From the NCBI GenBank assembly GCA_963718745.1, contig OY970370.1:744001-808000 (forward strand): a stretch of 64,000 nt of DNA, given 5' to 3'. Source of the DNA: Fermentibacter sp963718745 [NCBI: Candidatus Fermentibacterota bacterium]. Its GTDB lineage: Bacteria; Fermentibacterota; Fermentibacteria; Fermentibacterales. Numbering within the stretch: position 1 is the first letter of the stretch; the number at the start of each line of letters is the position of its first letter. A program made the position numbers and the translations under genes. Under the pieces are notes generated by a model. That model did no database searches. It was not told where the DNA came from and saw only the letters and a program-made list of their open reading frames with translations. This document shows, in pieces, positions 1 through 9,520 of the stretch.

Positions 1-263
1 TCGGCCGCCTGCTCGCCCACCTCGACGTTGCCACCCGCACCCAGGCCCCTCGTCGCCCTGGGTCCGATCTGGATCTTACTGTCCGCCATACAGTTGTTCA
101 GAGCCTGCATGTCGGTGTTCACTGCGACGAACTCGACCCCGGTGAGATTGGCGCGGATCATCCTGTTGACTGCGTTGCATCCGCAGCCCCCGACCCCCAC
201 GACCTTCAGCCGCGCCCTCCCGGTCGTCTCCTCGCCCACTTCAACGAGTTGCGTTACGACCAT
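1..263 (-). CDS. ftsZ: Cell division protein FtsZ, N-terminal part (cut by window edge)
   Basis: Tubulin-like GTPase that forms the cytokinetic ring. The visible 87 residues hold the start of the GTPase domain: a [17 protein letters not shown] stretch (family consensus GVGGGGxNAVN, here with a Cys in the glycine loop), then [13 protein letters not shown] and KIQIG...[13 protein letters not shown]. The ATG at 263-261 follows a strong Shine-Dalgarno (GGGAGGAGG). It lies 16 nt downstream of ftsA, the usual ftsA-ftsZ order at the end of a dcw cluster. The rest of the protein, including the T7 synergy loop and the C-terminal anchor peptide, lies outside the window. Confidence 0.96.
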   Translation of the reverse strand, partial: MVVTQLVEVGEETTGRARLKVVGVGGCGCNAVNRMIRANLTGVEFVAVNTDMQALNNCMADSKIQIGPRATRGLGAGGNVEVGEQAA

Positions 264-279
264 CTCCCCTCCTCCCGGC

Positions 280-1518
280 TCATCTGAGCCTGCCCGCTAT
301 TCCCGATATCCACCTTGCGAATTCAGAAAGAAAACCGCTGCGCCTGCGCCCGGCCGCCTCGCGTCTCGCGCGCCCGAGCACAACCAACCCCGCAGCCGTC
401 GAGAACTCCGGTGCCAGGACCAGATCCGTCGCTGTCTCGAAGCCCACGGGCACCCCTATCTCCGAGGGCAGACCGGTGATCCTGCCTGCGAGTTCCGCGA
501 TGCCGCGAAGCCTGCTGGTCCCGCCCGTCAGGATCAGGCCACCCGGCAGATCGACCTGATCGATGCCGGATCTCGATATCTCCTGCGAGACTGCCTCGAA
601 GATCTCCTCCACCCTCTGTCCGGCAACCTGTGACACGACCGCATGCGAGATGCTGAAGGTCCCCCTGCCGCCGAGCCTCATCACTCTCGTGCTCTGGTTG
701 GGATCGACCAGTTCGTTGGAGGCTACCGCCCAGTCGGTCTTCAGCTTCTCCGCCTGGTCCCAGGGCACTCTCAGCGCCTGGAGGTCGCAGGTGATGGCGT
801 TGCCTCCGAGAGGAACAACCCCCAGGTAGGCCAGTGTACCGTTCTTGAACACCGCGACATCCGTGGTCCCTCCGCCGATGTCCGCAAGGGCTACGCCCAT
901 ATCCGTCTCGTCGTCGGTGAGGACGGCGGCGCCGCTGGCCAGAGCCGCGGGGATGATCCCCTCCACGTCCAGGCCGGCCGAGGCGACGGCGCTCTCGATG
1001 TTCGACACCGCGAGCTTGTCCGCCATGACCGTGTATATCCTGGCGCTGATCTGCTCCGCTATCAGCCCGATCGGAGGGCGTCTGATCCTGTCGAATCCGT
1101 CGACGCAGTAATCACGTTTCACGACATCGAGGATCCTGCACCCCTGAGGCAGCCGGACCAGCCTTGCCGCCTCCTCCGCCCGGGTCACATCCTCCTCGGT
1201 TATCTCGTGGGGGTTGTCGCCGTCAGGCTTTTCGACACTCACGGTGCCGACTCCGTCGAAACCCCTCACATGGGAGCCGCTTATCGAGACGAATACGCTG
1301 TCGATGTCCTCGGTGCAGAGGAGCGCCGCTTCCGAGACTGCTTTCCTGATAGCCTCGACAGCCGTCGAGACGTCCAGCAGCACCCCTTCTCTTATCGCGC
1401 CATCCACAGGCGCCTGGCCTGCCCCCACGATCCGGACTCCGCCACCCGGCAGCGGCTCGGCCGCCACGCAGGTGATGGACGAAGTCCCGATATCCAGACC
1501 CGCTATCAGATCACTCAT
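280..1518 (-). CDS. ftsA: Cell division protein FtsA
   Basis: Actin-like ATPase that tethers FtsZ to the membrane. It is 412 aa, normal for the family. Phosphate-binding motifs are visible as LDIGTSSI near residues 8-15 and [14 protein letters not shown] near 211-224, with an adenosine-loop-like [10 protein letters not shown] near 330. The C-terminus ([13 protein letters not shown]) is a short amphipathic, basic helix of the kind that binds membrane. Its start overlaps the ftsQ stop by 4 nt (ATGA), so translation is probably coupled. Confidence 0.96.
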   Translation of the reverse strand: MSDLIAGLDIGTSSITCVAAEPLPGGGVRIVGAGQAPVDGAIREGVLLDVSTAVEAIRKAVSEAALLCTEDIDSVFVSISGSHVRGFDGVGTVSVEKPDGDNPHEITEEDVTRAEEAARLVRLPQGCRILDVVKRDYCVDGFDRIRRPPIGLIAEQISARIYTVMADKLAVSNIESAVASAGLDVEGIIPAALASGAAVLTDDETDMGVALADIGGGTTDVAVFKNGTLAYLGVVPLGGNAITCDLQALRVPWDQAEKLKTDWAVASNELVDPNQSTRVMRLGGRGTFSISHAVVSQVAGQRVEEIFEAVSQEISRSGIDQVDLPGGLILTGGTSRLRGIAELAGRITGLPSEIGVPVGFETATDLVLAPEFSTAAGLVVLGRARREAAGRRRSGFLSEFARWISGIAGRLR

Positions 1519-2222
1519 ATCGACACGCCTCCGGGTCCGGTTGGAGTCTCCCTCAGGATGAGCTGTCCGTCGAACCTCGCATCAGCCTCGACCCAGCCGC
1601 CGCGGAGCGCCGACCTGCCTCCGGACGAGAGGAAGGTTTCCAGCCTGCCGTCGAAATCCGTGTATCCGAGAACGATCCTCATCCCGTCCGAGGAGACGGC
1701 AACAGCACCGGAAGGCTCGACGAGAATGCTGTCCACCTCTCGAGGAATTCCCCCGGATGCAGCCCATGCAGCCAACCCCGGGAGCACTCCGAGATACCCC
1801 CCGCCTGCGGTCACGACCCTGGTCAGGGTGTCTGAGCGGAAGGAGGCGGGCAGCGGCTCGCACCCGGCTGTCAGGGCGGTCTCGGAACCGCCGTCGCACA
1901 GCACGAGCACGGGGACTGCCAGTTCTACGATCACGCAGGCCCTGTCAGGCAGCTCGAACCAGACTTCGGCCGAGTCGATCCCCGGCACTGCCGCTAGGGA
2001 TTCCTCGATCTCGCTCTCCGACAGGCCTGTGACGGGGAGGCCCAGATATGGCTGCATGCAGCGGGAGACCGATGCGGAATCCTCGGTCCTGCATCCGTAC
2101 ACTCCCACCTCCCTCAAGTCGAACTCGCCGCTGTTCTCCATGAACCTGAAGAGGATGAGCAGAAGCGCAGTGAGCAGGAGGACACCAGAGCCGCCTGCGA
2201 GGAACGCCCTGCGCCCGGTCAT
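1515..2222 (-). CDS. ftsQ: Cell division protein FtsQ/DivIB
   Basis: Bitopic division protein of the FtsQLB subcomplex. The 235 aa protein has a short basic N-terminus, one transmembrane helix at about residues 12-28 (VLLLTALLLILFRF), then a POTRA-like segment beginning FDLREVGVYGC and an extracytoplasmic beta domain. FtsQ diverges strongly in sequence, so the name rests on topology, length and position between murC and ftsA. It overlaps both neighbours by 4 nt. Confidence 0.85.
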   Translation of the reverse strand: MTGRRAFLAGGSGVLLLTALLLILFRFMENSGEFDLREVGVYGCRTEDSASVSRCMQPYLGLPVTGLSESEIEESLAAVPGIDSAEVWFELPDRACVIVELAVPVLVLCDGGSETALTAGCEPLPASFRSDTLTRVVTAGGGYLGVLPGLAAWAASGGIPREVDSILVEPSGAVAVSSDGMRIVLGYTDFDGRLETFLSSGGRSALRGGWVEADARFDGQLILRETPTGPGGVSI

Positions 2223-3526
2223 CGCTGCTCTCCCAGGAAATCGCGCGCATAGACATCGCTCATCCCCGCGCCCATGAAGACCACGGTCCCGCAGTCACAG
2301 GCGTCGACGAAGGCTCGTACCGACCCCGGGTCCACCACCGAGCAGCGCGCTCCGGCACGCATGGCGCCATCCGCGACCAGCCCGGAATCGACACCCTCCA
2401 TGGGTTCCTCCCGTGCCGCATACACGGGGAGCACCGCGGAGGCATCAGCCAGCGCAAGGGCCGCTCCCATCGCGTCGTGCAGCACGGAGGTCCGCGAGTA
2501 GAGGTGCGGCTCGAAGACCACGGCGATCCGGCCGGTGACTGCCCTGCGGAGGGCTCCGATGGACGCCTCCATCTCCCTCGGGTGGTGAGCGTAATCGGAG
2601 ATGACGAGCACGCCTCCGCGGCTGCCCAGCCTCTCGAGACGGCGACGGGTCCCGGGGAAACCGGACAGGGCCGAGGCAGCCCTCGAAGGATCCAGCCCGG
2701 CCATATGGAGGAGGGCGTGCGCAGTTGCTGCATTGCGGAGGTTCTGGAGGCCGGGCAGGCGGAGGAGGCCTTCCGTTTCTCCGAGTTCGTAGCGCTCACC
2801 CCACCCCGAGGGTCCGAGGGGGAGGCAGTCGAACATCCCTCCCGGCCCTGTCGAGTAGATGGTCCGACCGATCCTCGCCGCCCATCTGCCCAGGGACTCC
2901 TCCTCCACGGGCACGGCTATGCCGCCCCCGGGCGACGTCAGTTCGAGGAAGACCTCGAATGCGAACCTGAGGGCCTCCTGCGAGCCGTAGCATTCGAGAT
3001 GCTCGTCGTCGAAGCTCGTAACGGCGGAGTGGCGGTGCGGTATCCTCAGGAAGGCCCTGTCGAACTCGTCTGCTTCGATCACTGCAAGGGATCCTCCGGG
3101 CCTGAACCCGGAAGTCCAGCCGGGGACATCTCCTCCCACCAGGACGGTCGGGTCCATCCCGGCCTCCTGGAGCGCCCAGCCTGTCATGGCTGCGGTCGTC
3201 GTCTTCCCGTGGGCTCCGGACACGGCCATCACCACGTGCCCCGAAGCGAGCTCCGCGAGCATCTCGCTCCTGCGGAGCACACGCACCGAGGCTGCCTTCG
3301 CCGCCAAAATCTCGGGATTGTCCGGCCTGACCGCGGCGCTGTACACGAGTACATCCACGCCGTACAGATGAGAGGGGTCGTGGCCCGGAAGCAGTCTGAT
3401 CCCGTTTTCACTCCGCTCTGACAAGGCGCTCCTGTCGCATCCGTCGACCAGGTGCCCGAGATGGAGCAGCCAGCGCGAAAGCCCGCTCATGCCGCTGCCG
3501 GACATGCCCATCAGATGGACCCTCAT
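2219..3526 (-). CDS. murC: UDP-N-acetylmuramate--L-alanine ligase MurC
   Basis: ATP-dependent Mur ligase that adds L-Ala to UDP-MurNAc in the cytoplasm. I place the start at the ATG giving MRVHLMGMSGSGMS, which overlaps the murG stop as ATGA; that gives 435 aa, normal for MurC. The N-terminal Rossmann-like UDP-binding domain shows GMSGSGMS. The ATP-binding P-loop is SGAHGKTTTAAM near residues 103-114 (most MurC have GTHGKTT). The central domain has EADEFDRAFL and the C-terminal domain YAHHPREMEAS. An open frame continues upstream inside murG but has no coding support. Confidence 0.95.
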   Translation of the reverse strand: MRVHLMGMSGSGMSGLSRWLLHLGHLVDGCDRSALSERSENGIRLLPGHDPSHLYGVDVLVYSAAVRPDNPEILAAKAASVRVLRRSEMLAELASGHVVMAVSGAHGKTTTAAMTGWALQEAGMDPTVLVGGDVPGWTSGFRPGGSLAVIEADEFDRAFLRIPHRHSAVTSFDDEHLECYGSQEALRFAFEVFLELTSPGGGIAVPVEEESLGRWAARIGRTIYSTGPGGMFDCLPLGPSGWGERYELGETEGLLRLPGLQNLRNAATAHALLHMAGLDPSRAASALSGFPGTRRRLERLGSRGGVLVISDYAHHPREMEASIGALRRAVTGRIAVVFEPHLYSRTSVLHDAMGAALALADASAVLPVYAAREEPMEGVDSGLVADGAMRAGARCSVVDPGSVRAFVDACDCGTVVFMGAGMSDVYARDFLGEQR

Positions 3527-4605
3527 CGCCCGCTCCCTCCTGCTTCGATCAGGAGCCCCGCAACCGTTCCGGCCGAGTCGGGAGGAAAGAGGACGCCCAT
3601 CCCGGCCGACATCGAGGCAAGCCTGGACCTGTCCGCAAGGAGACCGGAGACCAATTCCCAGAATGCACGCGTGTCTAGCCCTGATTCCCGGACTATCAGC
3701 GCTCCGCCGGTCTCGGCTGCCGCTTCGGCGTTGGCCGTCTGATGGTCGAGGGCTGCGGAAGGGTATGGGATCAGGATGGACGGGAGACTGAAGCGGCAGA
3801 GCTCTGCGAGCGTCATGGCCCCCGCCCTCGCGACCGCCAGCGAGGCGCAGGAGTAGAGAGCGGACGGATCGTCCTCGAAAGCCCTCACGACAAAGCCCCT
3901 CCTGCCCGCCGCCACTGCGTTCATCCTCTCCATGTCGCGCTCTCCGCACTGAAGCACGATCCGGATGCCCTCCGGCGCCGACAGGGCGAGGTCGTTCAGG
4001 GCTCGCGCCCCCTGGCTTCCACCCAGGAAGAGTATCACAGGCTCCTGGGTCTCCTCCAGGCCAATCCTCACCGCGGCTTCTCCGGCCGGAAGCGCCTTCA
4101 GGCAGCTCCTGACGGGATTGCCTGTCACCGTAGCAGTCCCTTTCCCGAAGAATGCGGCCGCTCTCCGGAAACCCAGCAGGACCCCGTCAGCGAACCGTGC
4201 CGCCGCGCGGTTGGCGCGTCCGGGGATCGCATTGCTCTCGTGCAGCAGCACAGGAACCCCGAGGGTGCGCCCGACGGCTGCGCAGAAAAAGGAGGAGTAC
4301 CCTCCGGTGCAGAGTATCGCCTCGGGTCCCAGCTCCCTGATCAGCTTCCGGGCGGCTCCGAACGCGCGCGCTGCGCCGGTGGCGAATCTCAGGACCCCCC
4401 GGAGCCCTCCGTCGATCCGGGGAGGGTCGAGGTAATGGACCCTCTCCCCGTATCCACCGTACATCCTCCTGTCCACCGGCCTCGGCGTGGCGGCGAAATG
4501 CACCTCGACGGAGCTCCCCAGCCTCGCCTCGACAGCCTCGGCGACTGCGATGGCCGGCGAGATGTGCCCGCCCGTGCCTCCCCCGGCGAAGAGGAAGACC
4601 CTCAT
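3523..4605 (-). CDS. murG: UDP-GlcNAc--lipid I transferase MurG
   Basis: GT28 glycosyltransferase that converts lipid I to lipid II at the inner face of the membrane. It is 360 aa. The N-terminal glycine loop AGGGTGGHISPAIAVAEA, HESNAIPGRANR and the donor-binding GGSQGAR plus ASLAVARAGAMTLAEL segments are all present. The start overlaps the ftsW stop by 4 nt and the stop overlaps the murC start by 4 nt. Confidence 0.96.
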   Translation of the reverse strand: MRVFLFAGGGTGGHISPAIAVAEAVEARLGSSVEVHFAATPRPVDRRMYGGYGERVHYLDPPRIDGGLRGVLRFATGAARAFGAARKLIRELGPEAILCTGGYSSFFCAAVGRTLGVPVLLHESNAIPGRANRAAARFADGVLLGFRRAAAFFGKGTATVTGNPVRSCLKALPAGEAAVRIGLEETQEPVILFLGGSQGARALNDLALSAPEGIRIVLQCGERDMERMNAVAAGRRGFVVRAFEDDPSALYSCASLAVARAGAMTLAELCRFSLPSILIPYPSAALDHQTANAEAAAETGGALIVRESGLDTRAFWELVSGLLADRSRLASMSAGMGVLFPPDSAGTVAGLLIEAGGSGR

Positions 4606-5711
4606 CGTCTGGACTCCGCCGAGATCCTGGCCGCCATCGCTATCGTGACGATGGTGAACACGATGCTGGTGCCCCCCCAGGAGATGAGGGGGAGCGTGAC
4701 CCCGGTGGCCGGGAGCAGCCTCGTGGCAACGGCTATGTGGAGGAAGCTCCCGACAGCGATTGAGGCCGTGACTCCTCCGGTGAGGATCGAGCCGAAGAAG
4801 TCGTCAGCCCTCTCGGATATCCTCCATCCGATCCAGAAGAGGACGCAGAAGGCCGAGAGGACGAGTCCGGTTCCAACCAGGCCGGCCTCCTCGCCGATCA
4901 CGGCAAGGATGAAATCGGAAAATGCCTCGGGCAGGAAGCCCCTCTGCTGCCTTCCGTGTCCGAGACCCCTTCCGAAGAGGCCTCCGCTCCCCAGGGCGAT
5001 GCACGACTGCTGAGGCTGGAAGTTGTTGTCGCTGAAGCCTTCGGTCGGGTTGATCCAGCCTTCGACACGGTCCATCCTGTAGCTCGAGGTGATGATGAAG
5101 ACCGAGCCGAGAATCGCGATGGCCGCGAAGAGGAGAAGGATGTGGCTGAACCTTGCCTCGGCCAGGTAGAGCATGACCGTCATCATGACGAGCATGTAGA
5201 TGGATCCGGCGAAGTCCGAGTGGGCGATGGTGAAGGCCGCAGGGGGGAGCGCCAGAGCCGTCATCCTGATGAAGCCCTCGGGAGTCCGCGCGGTTATCTG
5301 GCCCTTCGATATCAGTGTCGCGGCGAGCAGGATGTAGGAAACCCTCGCGAGCTCGGACGGCATGAACCTGGCGGGTCCGATCACGAGCCAGCGGCTCGAG
5401 CCGTTGATCACGGGCGCGATCGCGGAGCCGCTCGCGAAGACGGTCAGCGCGAGGCAGAGGATGGAGACGCCGTACAGCGGCCATGCCGCGATCTTCCAGA
5501 TCCTGGGGCCGGATGCATATGCCAGCGCACCGAGCAGCAGCCCCGTCACGACACGGATGATGTGGCCGGTCGCGTAGTGGTGGCTGTTGCCGAAAGCCTT
5601 CATCGAGGCGAAGGAGCTCGCGGAATAGACGGCGAGGACTCCTATCACGAGAAGTACGAGGGCCGAGGAGACCAGCAGCCTTCCATCCCTGCCGAGCGGA
5701 AGCGTCGTCAT
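4602..5711 (-). CDS. ftsW: Lipid II polymerase FtsW (SEDS family)
   Basis: Multi-pass SEDS glycosyltransferase that polymerises septal peptidoglycan with FtsI. The 369 aa sequence has about ten hydrophobic segments. Family features visible are the TM1 pattern VLLVIGVLAVYSASS, NGSSRWLVIGPARFMPSELARV in the middle, QQSCIALGSGGLFGRGLGHGRQQ, and the C-terminal LLPATGVTLPLISWGGTSI. The name FtsW rather than RodA or SpoVE rests on position in the dcw cluster. Confidence 0.94.
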   Translation of the reverse strand: MTTLPLGRDGRLLVSSALVLLVIGVLAVYSASSFASMKAFGNSHHYATGHIIRVVTGLLLGALAYASGPRIWKIAAWPLYGVSILCLALTVFASGSAIAPVINGSSRWLVIGPARFMPSELARVSYILLAATLISKGQITARTPEGFIRMTALALPPAAFTIAHSDFAGSIYMLVMMTVMLYLAEARFSHILLLFAAIAILGSVFIITSSYRMDRVEGWINPTEGFSDNNFQPQQSCIALGSGGLFGRGLGHGRQQRGFLPEAFSDFILAVIGEEAGLVGTGLVLSAFCVLFWIGWRISERADDFFGSILTGGVTASIAVGSFLHIAVATRLLPATGVTLPLISWGGTSIVFTIVTIAMAARISAESRR

Positions 5712-7051
5712 TCGAGCGCCTCCACCAGTGAGCGGAAGTGCTCGCCCCGCCTCTCGAAGTTCTCGTACTGGTCGAAGCTTGCGCAGGCGGGCGAGAGAAG
5801 GACGACGTCTCCGTTCGAAGCAAGCTTCCTCGCGAGCGACACGGCCTTAACCATGTCCCCGGCCCTGTGGACGGGACCGGCTCCGTCCCATGCCAGTGCG
5901 AGCTCCTCGGTGGCATCGCCGATCAGGATGATCTCCCTGGCCTTCCTTGCGACCAGGTCCCTGAGGTCGCCATACGAGGTCTTCTTGGAGAGGCCTCCGG
6001 CGATGAGCAGCACAGGTTCCTCGAAACTCTCCAGAGCCACCTTGAGGGAGTCCTGGTTGGTCGACTTGGAATCGTTGACCCATGTAACCCCGTCCAGGAT
6101 CCTGACGGTCTCGATCCGGTGGGGCACCCCTCCGAAGGTCGACAGGCCCTCGACCAGCGAGTCGTTCCTTATTCCCGCCCTCCCGGCGAGACACACCACT
6201 GCGAGCGCGTTCTCGAGATTGTGCCGCCCCGGGAGCGAGATATCCGATGCCTTCATCAGCGCGGCACGGGATCCCTCCCGGGCGATTACTATGTCGCCGT
6301 CGATGCAGTCGGCCCCGCTCCTGACGCCTCTGGTGAGGCTGAAGTGCATCTCGATCCCCCTGGTCATCCCCATGAGCGAGAGCGACTCGTGATCGTCGCA
6401 GTTCAGGACGGTGAGATCCTCGGAGTGCTGGTTCATGAAGATCCGAGCCTTTGCGTCCCTGTACCCCTCCATGTCGCCGTGCCTCTGCAGATGGTCCGGG
6501 GTGAGGTTCAGGACCGCCGCAGCGGCGGGTCTGAAGGTATCCGCCGTCTCCAGCTGGTAGCTGCTCAGCTCGAGAACGAACCAGTCCGGATAGGGATTCT
6601 CGATGACGGCAAGGCTGAACGGATAGCCAACGTTGCCGGCCACCGACACCCGCAGTCCGGCTCCGGCCAGAACGTGCCCCAGCCATTCCGCAGTGGTCGT
6701 CTTGCCGTTCGACCCGGTGACGGCCAGCATGGGCGCCTGGGCGTACCTCGAAGCGAGCTCGATCTCGCCCGTCACCGGGATCCCGGCGTCGCGGGCAGCC
6801 TGCGGCAGCGGCGACGAGAGTGCTATGCCCGGGCTCAGGACCAATCCCTCCAGCCCTTCGAGCCTGTCCGTGGAGCCGGGTCCCAGGTGTGTCGAAGAGC
6901 ACCATTCGCACCCGGCGGTCGAGGGATCGTCATCGAAGCCCGTCACGACGAAGCCGTTCGTCGAGAGGAGCCTCGCCGCGGCTCTGCCGCTGCGGCCCAG
7001 GCCGGCCACCCCGATCCTCCTGCCGCCTCCCCTGGTCCAATAGTCGAGCAT
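5708..7051 (-). CDS. murD: UDP-MurNAc-L-Ala--D-Glu ligase MurD
   Basis: Cytoplasmic Mur ligase adding D-glutamate. The 447 aa protein has the N-terminal nucleotide-binding GVAGLGRSGRAAARLL, the P-loop AVTGSNGKTTTAEW, LELSSYQLE, and the C-terminal WVNDSKSTNQDS, which is the characteristic MurD D-S-K-x-T-N segment. It overlaps ftsW by 4 nt and starts 6 nt after the mraY stop. Confidence 0.96.
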   Translation of the reverse strand: MLDYWTRGGGRRIGVAGLGRSGRAAARLLSTNGFVVTGFDDDPSTAGCEWCSSTHLGPGSTDRLEGLEGLVLSPGIALSSPLPQAARDAGIPVTGEIELASRYAQAPMLAVTGSNGKTTTAEWLGHVLAGAGLRVSVAGNVGYPFSLAVIENPYPDWFVLELSSYQLETADTFRPAAAAVLNLTPDHLQRHGDMEGYRDAKARIFMNQHSEDLTVLNCDDHESLSLMGMTRGIEMHFSLTRGVRSGADCIDGDIVIAREGSRAALMKASDISLPGRHNLENALAVVCLAGRAGIRNDSLVEGLSTFGGVPHRIETVRILDGVTWVNDSKSTNQDSLKVALESFEEPVLLIAGGLSKKTSYGDLRDLVARKAREIILIGDATEELALAWDGAGPVHRAGDMVKAVSLARKLASNGDVVLLSPACASFDQYENFERRGEHFRSLVEALE

Positions 7052-7057
7052 GCCGTC

Positions 7058-8206
7058 CTACCTGATCTTCAGGGTCGAGAGCCCGAGGAGGCCGAGGAGC
7101 GCGGCGACTATCCAGAAGCGCACCACGACCTTGCTCTCGGTCCAACCCATCAGCTCGAAATGGTGGTGTATCGGAGCCATCTTCAGGAGACGCCGTCCCG
7201 TCCTCTTGAAGTGCCCCACCTGGAGAGTCACGCTCAGGACCTCGGCTACGAAGACACCCCCGACTATCACGAGCAGGAGTTCGCACCTCGTCACGACGGC
7301 CATGGAGCCGATCGCACCTCCCAGGGCGAGAGACCCGGTGTCCCCCATGAACACGGATGCGGGAGCGGCATTGTACCACAGGAACCCGAGACACGCTCCG
7401 GCCATGGCTCCGGCGAACACTGCGATCTCCCCCGCCCCGTTCAGGAATGGGAATTGCAGGTAGCCCGCATAGTTCGAATTCCCGAGGAGGTAGGCCATGA
7501 TCCCGAATGCAAGCACGGAGATGAGGCTCACGCCCGTGGCGAGCCCGTCCAGACCATCGGTCAGATTGACCGAGTTCGCCGAACCGGCGAGAACCCAGGC
7601 CACGAACAGGATATAGAGGACTCCGAAGTCGAGCCTCAGCTCCTTGAAGAAGGGGACGGTCGTCTCCGTCGGCAGGATGGAGACGTTCCCGGTGCCGAGG
7701 TCCAGGGTTCGAATCGACGGAAGCAGGCTGGATCCGCCGTCACCCACGAGGGGGACGAGGTAGAGCCAGAGGCCTATCCCCAGACCCAGTGCGAACTGCC
7801 CCAGGAGCTTGTAGCGTCCGATCAGGCCGTTGGGGTACTTCTTGACCACCTTCAGGTAGTCGTCCAGCAGTCCGATGAGGCCCATCCAGATCGTGGAGAC
7901 GAGCACGATGAGGAGATAGCGGTTGTCCAGCCTCCCCCAGAGGAGTACAGGTACGAGCACCGACATCAGTATGAGGAGACCGCCCATCGTGGGAGTCCCC
8001 TCCTTCGAGAGATGGCTCCGGGGGCCGTCCGCCCGTACGTGCTGGCCGATCTGATGCCTTCGGAGAGCCCTTATGACGACCGGACCCATGAAGAATGCAA
8101 TGAGCAACGCTGTCACGGTGGCGTAGGCAGCCCTGAAGGAGATGTAGCCGAACAGGTTGAACAGCGAGATATCCGACCTGAGAGGATACAGCAGCCAGTA
8201 GAGCAT
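7058..8206 (-). CDS. mraY: Phospho-MurNAc-pentapeptide transferase MraY
   Basis: Polytopic enzyme that transfers phospho-MurNAc-pentapeptide to undecaprenyl phosphate, making lipid I. I start it at the ATG giving MLYWLLYPLRSD, which overlaps the murF stop by 1 nt (TGATG); the product is 382 aa. It has about ten TM helices. The signatures are HLSKEGTPTMGG, LLGLLDDYLKV-type GLIGLLDDYLKVV, and VNLTDGLDGLATG (catalytic Asp residues). The C-terminal IHHHFELMGW is diagnostic. The frame stays open upstream only because of the frameshift in murF. Confidence 0.96.
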   Translation of the reverse strand: MLYWLLYPLRSDISLFNLFGYISFRAAYATVTALLIAFFMGPVVIRALRRHQIGQHVRADGPRSHLSKEGTPTMGGLLILMSVLVPVLLWGRLDNRYLLIVLVSTIWMGLIGLLDDYLKVVKKYPNGLIGRYKLLGQFALGLGIGLWLYLVPLVGDGGSSLLPSIRTLDLGTGNVSILPTETTVPFFKELRLDFGVLYILFVAWVLAGSANSVNLTDGLDGLATGVSLISVLAFGIMAYLLGNSNYAGYLQFPFLNGAGEIAVFAGAMAGACLGFLWYNAAPASVFMGDTGSLALGGAIGSMAVVTRCELLLVIVGGVFVAEVLSVTLQVGHFKRTGRRLLKMAPIHHHFELMGWTESKVVVRFWIVAALLGLLGLSTLKIR

Positions 8207-9520
8207 CACGCCTCCGATCGGAGAACTTCGACCAGCTGGTCGAGTCCGACTGAGTGGCTGCCCTTCACCAGGAGCACGAGCCCTTCGGTCCTGTATCCCG
8301 AGAGAGCTTCGAGAGCCCCTTCCGGCGAGTCGGCGAACGAGAGGCCGGTACTGGTGCCCTCCAGAACGGAGGAGGCGATGCGCATCGAGGGTCCCACGAG
8401 GATCAGGTATTCGAGGCCGCACTCGGCGGCCTTTTCCAATACGGCCGCGTGGAGTCGTCCGGATGCCTCTCCCAGTTCGAGCATGTCCCCGAGTATCGCC
8501 GCCTTTCGTCCGGGTCTGGACGAGAGCGCCTCGAGGCAGGCTATCACGGAGTCGGGATTGGCGTTGTAGCTCTCGTCCACAACCGTCATCCCCCGCGAAG
8601 AGAAAGTGCCGCCGCGCCCGGCGAGCCCCGCGAAGGGAGCCTGCGCCAGGGCGGCAGCGTGGGGATCCACTCCCATCCCGGCTGCGCAGACGACCGCCAG
8701 GGCCGCGTCCGTCAGGAGATGGTCCCCGGGAACGGAGAGGTTCAGCCGGACGCCGAAGGGCTGGAGGAAGCATTCCCCGCCCCTCTTCTCGAGCCAGAAG
8801 TCCCCCCCGGGGCCGAAGGTCCTTGCGGCCAGGCCCGAAGCCGACGCCACCTGCCGAAGTACGGGTTCGCCCGCCGGGATCACGCAGAATCCGCCCGGGG
8901 CGGTGGTCTCGAGCAGTTCCGCCTTGGCTCTCGCCAGGGCGTCGTGGCCGCTGAAAAACTCGATATGGGCGCTGCCGACGTTTGTTATGACAGTTGCGTC
9001 CGGCTGCGCGACCCTCCCCAGCTCCCGGAGCTCGCCTTCGTGGTTCATCCCCAGTTCGAGCACGACCGCTCCGGCGTTCTGATCGAGATTCAGGATGGAG
9101 AGGGGGAGGCCGATTCTGTTGTTGTAAGTTTCCCCTTGTCGAGTCGACCCTGTACGAGGCCGAGAGCGCAAGCGCGAGCAGCTCCTTCGTGGTGGTCTTC
9201 CCGCTCGAGCCCGTCACGGCCGCCACCCTGCCGCAATGGAGCTTCCGCATGGCTGCTCCCGCTGCGAGCAGGGCGTCCGGCACGGATCGGACCATTATCG
9301 TTCCCGGCAAATGGGGTCCCGAGGAGACCACGGCGTATGACCCCGACTCGAGGACAGCCCCGACGAACGCGTGTCCATCGGTACGGCTTCCGGGCATCGC
9401 GAAGAAGACGCTCCCCGCGACTGCCTCCCGGGAGTCGACGAAGGCTCCGGAGACGGCCTTGTCCGGCCCGGCAAGCACCCCTCCGGTCGCAGCGGCGAGT
9501 TCGGATAGAGCGTATCTCAT
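8206..9520 (-). pseudogene. murF: UDP-MurNAc-tripeptide--D-Ala-D-Ala ligase MurF, interrupted by a 1-nt frameshift
   Basis: The Mur ligase that adds D-Ala-D-Ala. The first ~132 residues (start MRYALSELAAATGG, P-loop TGSSGKTTTKELL) are read in one frame and end sensibly at TRGN. The remainder (NNRIGLPLSILNLD, LELGMNHEGEL, VVDESYNANPDS) is in another frame. Removing one T of AACTTAC (one of + positions 9126-9127) restores GNYNNRIGLPLS, exactly the family motif, and yields 437 aa. Because murF is essential and the rest is well conserved, a sequencing or assembly error is more likely than decay. It starts right after the murE stop (4-nt overlap). Confidence 0.9.

Noticed and set aside
643-2277. 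Long open frame on the + strand across ftsA and ftsQ
   Set aside because: High-GC shadow of conserved minus-strand genes; no family motifs, and ftsA/ftsQ are clear.
5738-8569. 943-codon + strand open frame over murD and mraY
   Set aside because: Antisense of conserved Mur genes; composition is Arg/Gly/Asp/His-rich as expected for shadow translation.
7058-9520. Single 820-aa MurF-MraY fusion
   Set aside because: The fusion is an artefact: the murF part runs out of frame after residue 132 and mraY merely happens to share that frame.
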